Source: Macrotis lagotis
Taxonomy: Eukaryota; Chordata; Mammalia; Peramelemorphia; Peramelidae
Assembly (NCBI RefSeq): GCF_037893015.1
Contig: NC_133658.1
Location: forward strand, 251,230,518-251,294,517
DNA length: 64,000 nt
Direction: 5' to 3'
The position numbers were made by a program, and so were the translations under genes. Below, in pieces: positions 63,965 to 64,000 of the stretch. The notes under the pieces are model-generated. The model was not told where the DNA came from and searched no databases. It saw only the letters and a program-made list of their open reading frames with translations. How positions within the stretch are numbered: position 1 is the stretch's first letter; each line of letters starts with the position of its first letter.

Positions 63965-64000
63965 GCTGACTTTGTCAATAGTCCTTAGTGCCCTCTTGTA

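Larger units (their letters stand above)
21010..64000 (+). other. ARFGEF2: ARFGEF2 gene, 5' portion (exons 1-3, introns 1-3)
   Basis: The three coding exons below splice in frame (phase 1 at exon 1/2, phase 2 at exon 2/3) to give 92 residues that match the N-terminus of vertebrate BIG2 as I remember it. The start [10 protein letters not shown] separates it from the paralogue ARFGEF1/BIG1, which begins differently (MYEGKKTKNMF). BIG2 is about 1,785 residues long, so only about 5% of the protein is encoded here. It is a brefeldin A-inhibited GEF that activates ARF1 and ARF3 on trans-Golgi and recycling endosome membranes; human loss causes periventricular heterotopia with microcephaly. The transcription start is not visible, so the left limit is the upstream ATG in the island. 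The gene continues beyond the right edge. Confidence 0.95.

Noticed and set aside
1..64000. tRNA genes suggested by tRNA-like SINE heads
   Set aside because: All are parts of dispersed SINEs with A-rich tails and TSDs; none folds as an intact isolated tRNA gene on inspection.
1..64000. Bacterial operons, CRISPR arrays, phage or endogenous retroviral genes
   Set aside because: Split exons, mammalian retroelements and base composition show a vertebrate genome. No gag, pol or env frame of retroviral type and no regularly spaced repeats were seen.

Overview
This is eukaryotic, mammalian DNA, almost certainly from a marsupial of the Australian radiation (Australidelphia). The window holds more than 35 copies of a young tRNA-derived SINE with the WSINE1-type consensus (head GGGGCAGCTAGGTGGC, tail CCTTGCAAAAA). 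It also holds marsupial-type L1 3' ends, SINEs with an RTE-like tail, and old L2, MIR and L3/CR1 relics. The species cannot be named from sequence alone.

The one gene I can support is the 5' end of ARFGEF2 on the plus strand. It encodes BIG2, a Sec7-family guanine nucleotide exchange factor for ARF1/ARF3. Its CpG-island promoter lies at about 20,690-21,860. Coding exon 1 is 21,153-21,273, exon 2 is 47,838-47,868 and exon 3 is 48,522-48,645. The exons join in frame and encode residues 1-92, the start of the DCB domain. Exon 4 was not found, so intron 3 runs past the right edge. Intron 1 is 26.6 kb and intron 2 is 653 bp.

Layout: 1-20.6 kb is upstream intergenic DNA made of nested retroelements, including a near full-length ORF1-only L1 derivative (half-L1 or HAL1 type, copy A, 12.3-15.5 kb). 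At 20.7-21.9 kb are the CpG island, a consensus E-box, a YY1-type site, a short upstream ORF, exon 1 and GC-rich tandem repeats. At 21.87-22.51 kb is a 643-nt almost pure polypyrimidine tract. Intron 1 continues to 47.8 kb through SINEs, L2, a second half-L1 (copy B, 41.5-44.1 kb) and several stretches without recognisable repeats. Intron 3 (48.6-64 kb) is dominated by one ancient L1 in sense orientation (about 49.0-62.2 kb), torn apart by at least nine later insertions including the third half-L1 (copy C).

The most unusual element is the half-L1 family. Copies A and B carry the same three SINE-derived modules in antisense orientation at the same places in their 3' region. Copy C carries only one of the three. 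Copy B has its own target-site duplication, so the modules appear to have travelled inside the element. No other protein-coding gene, viral gene, CRISPR array or structural RNA gene is supported. Repeat boundaries were read by eye and are accurate to a few bases where a target-site duplication is quoted, otherwise to roughly 10-40 bases. Family names are from memory of consensus sequences.
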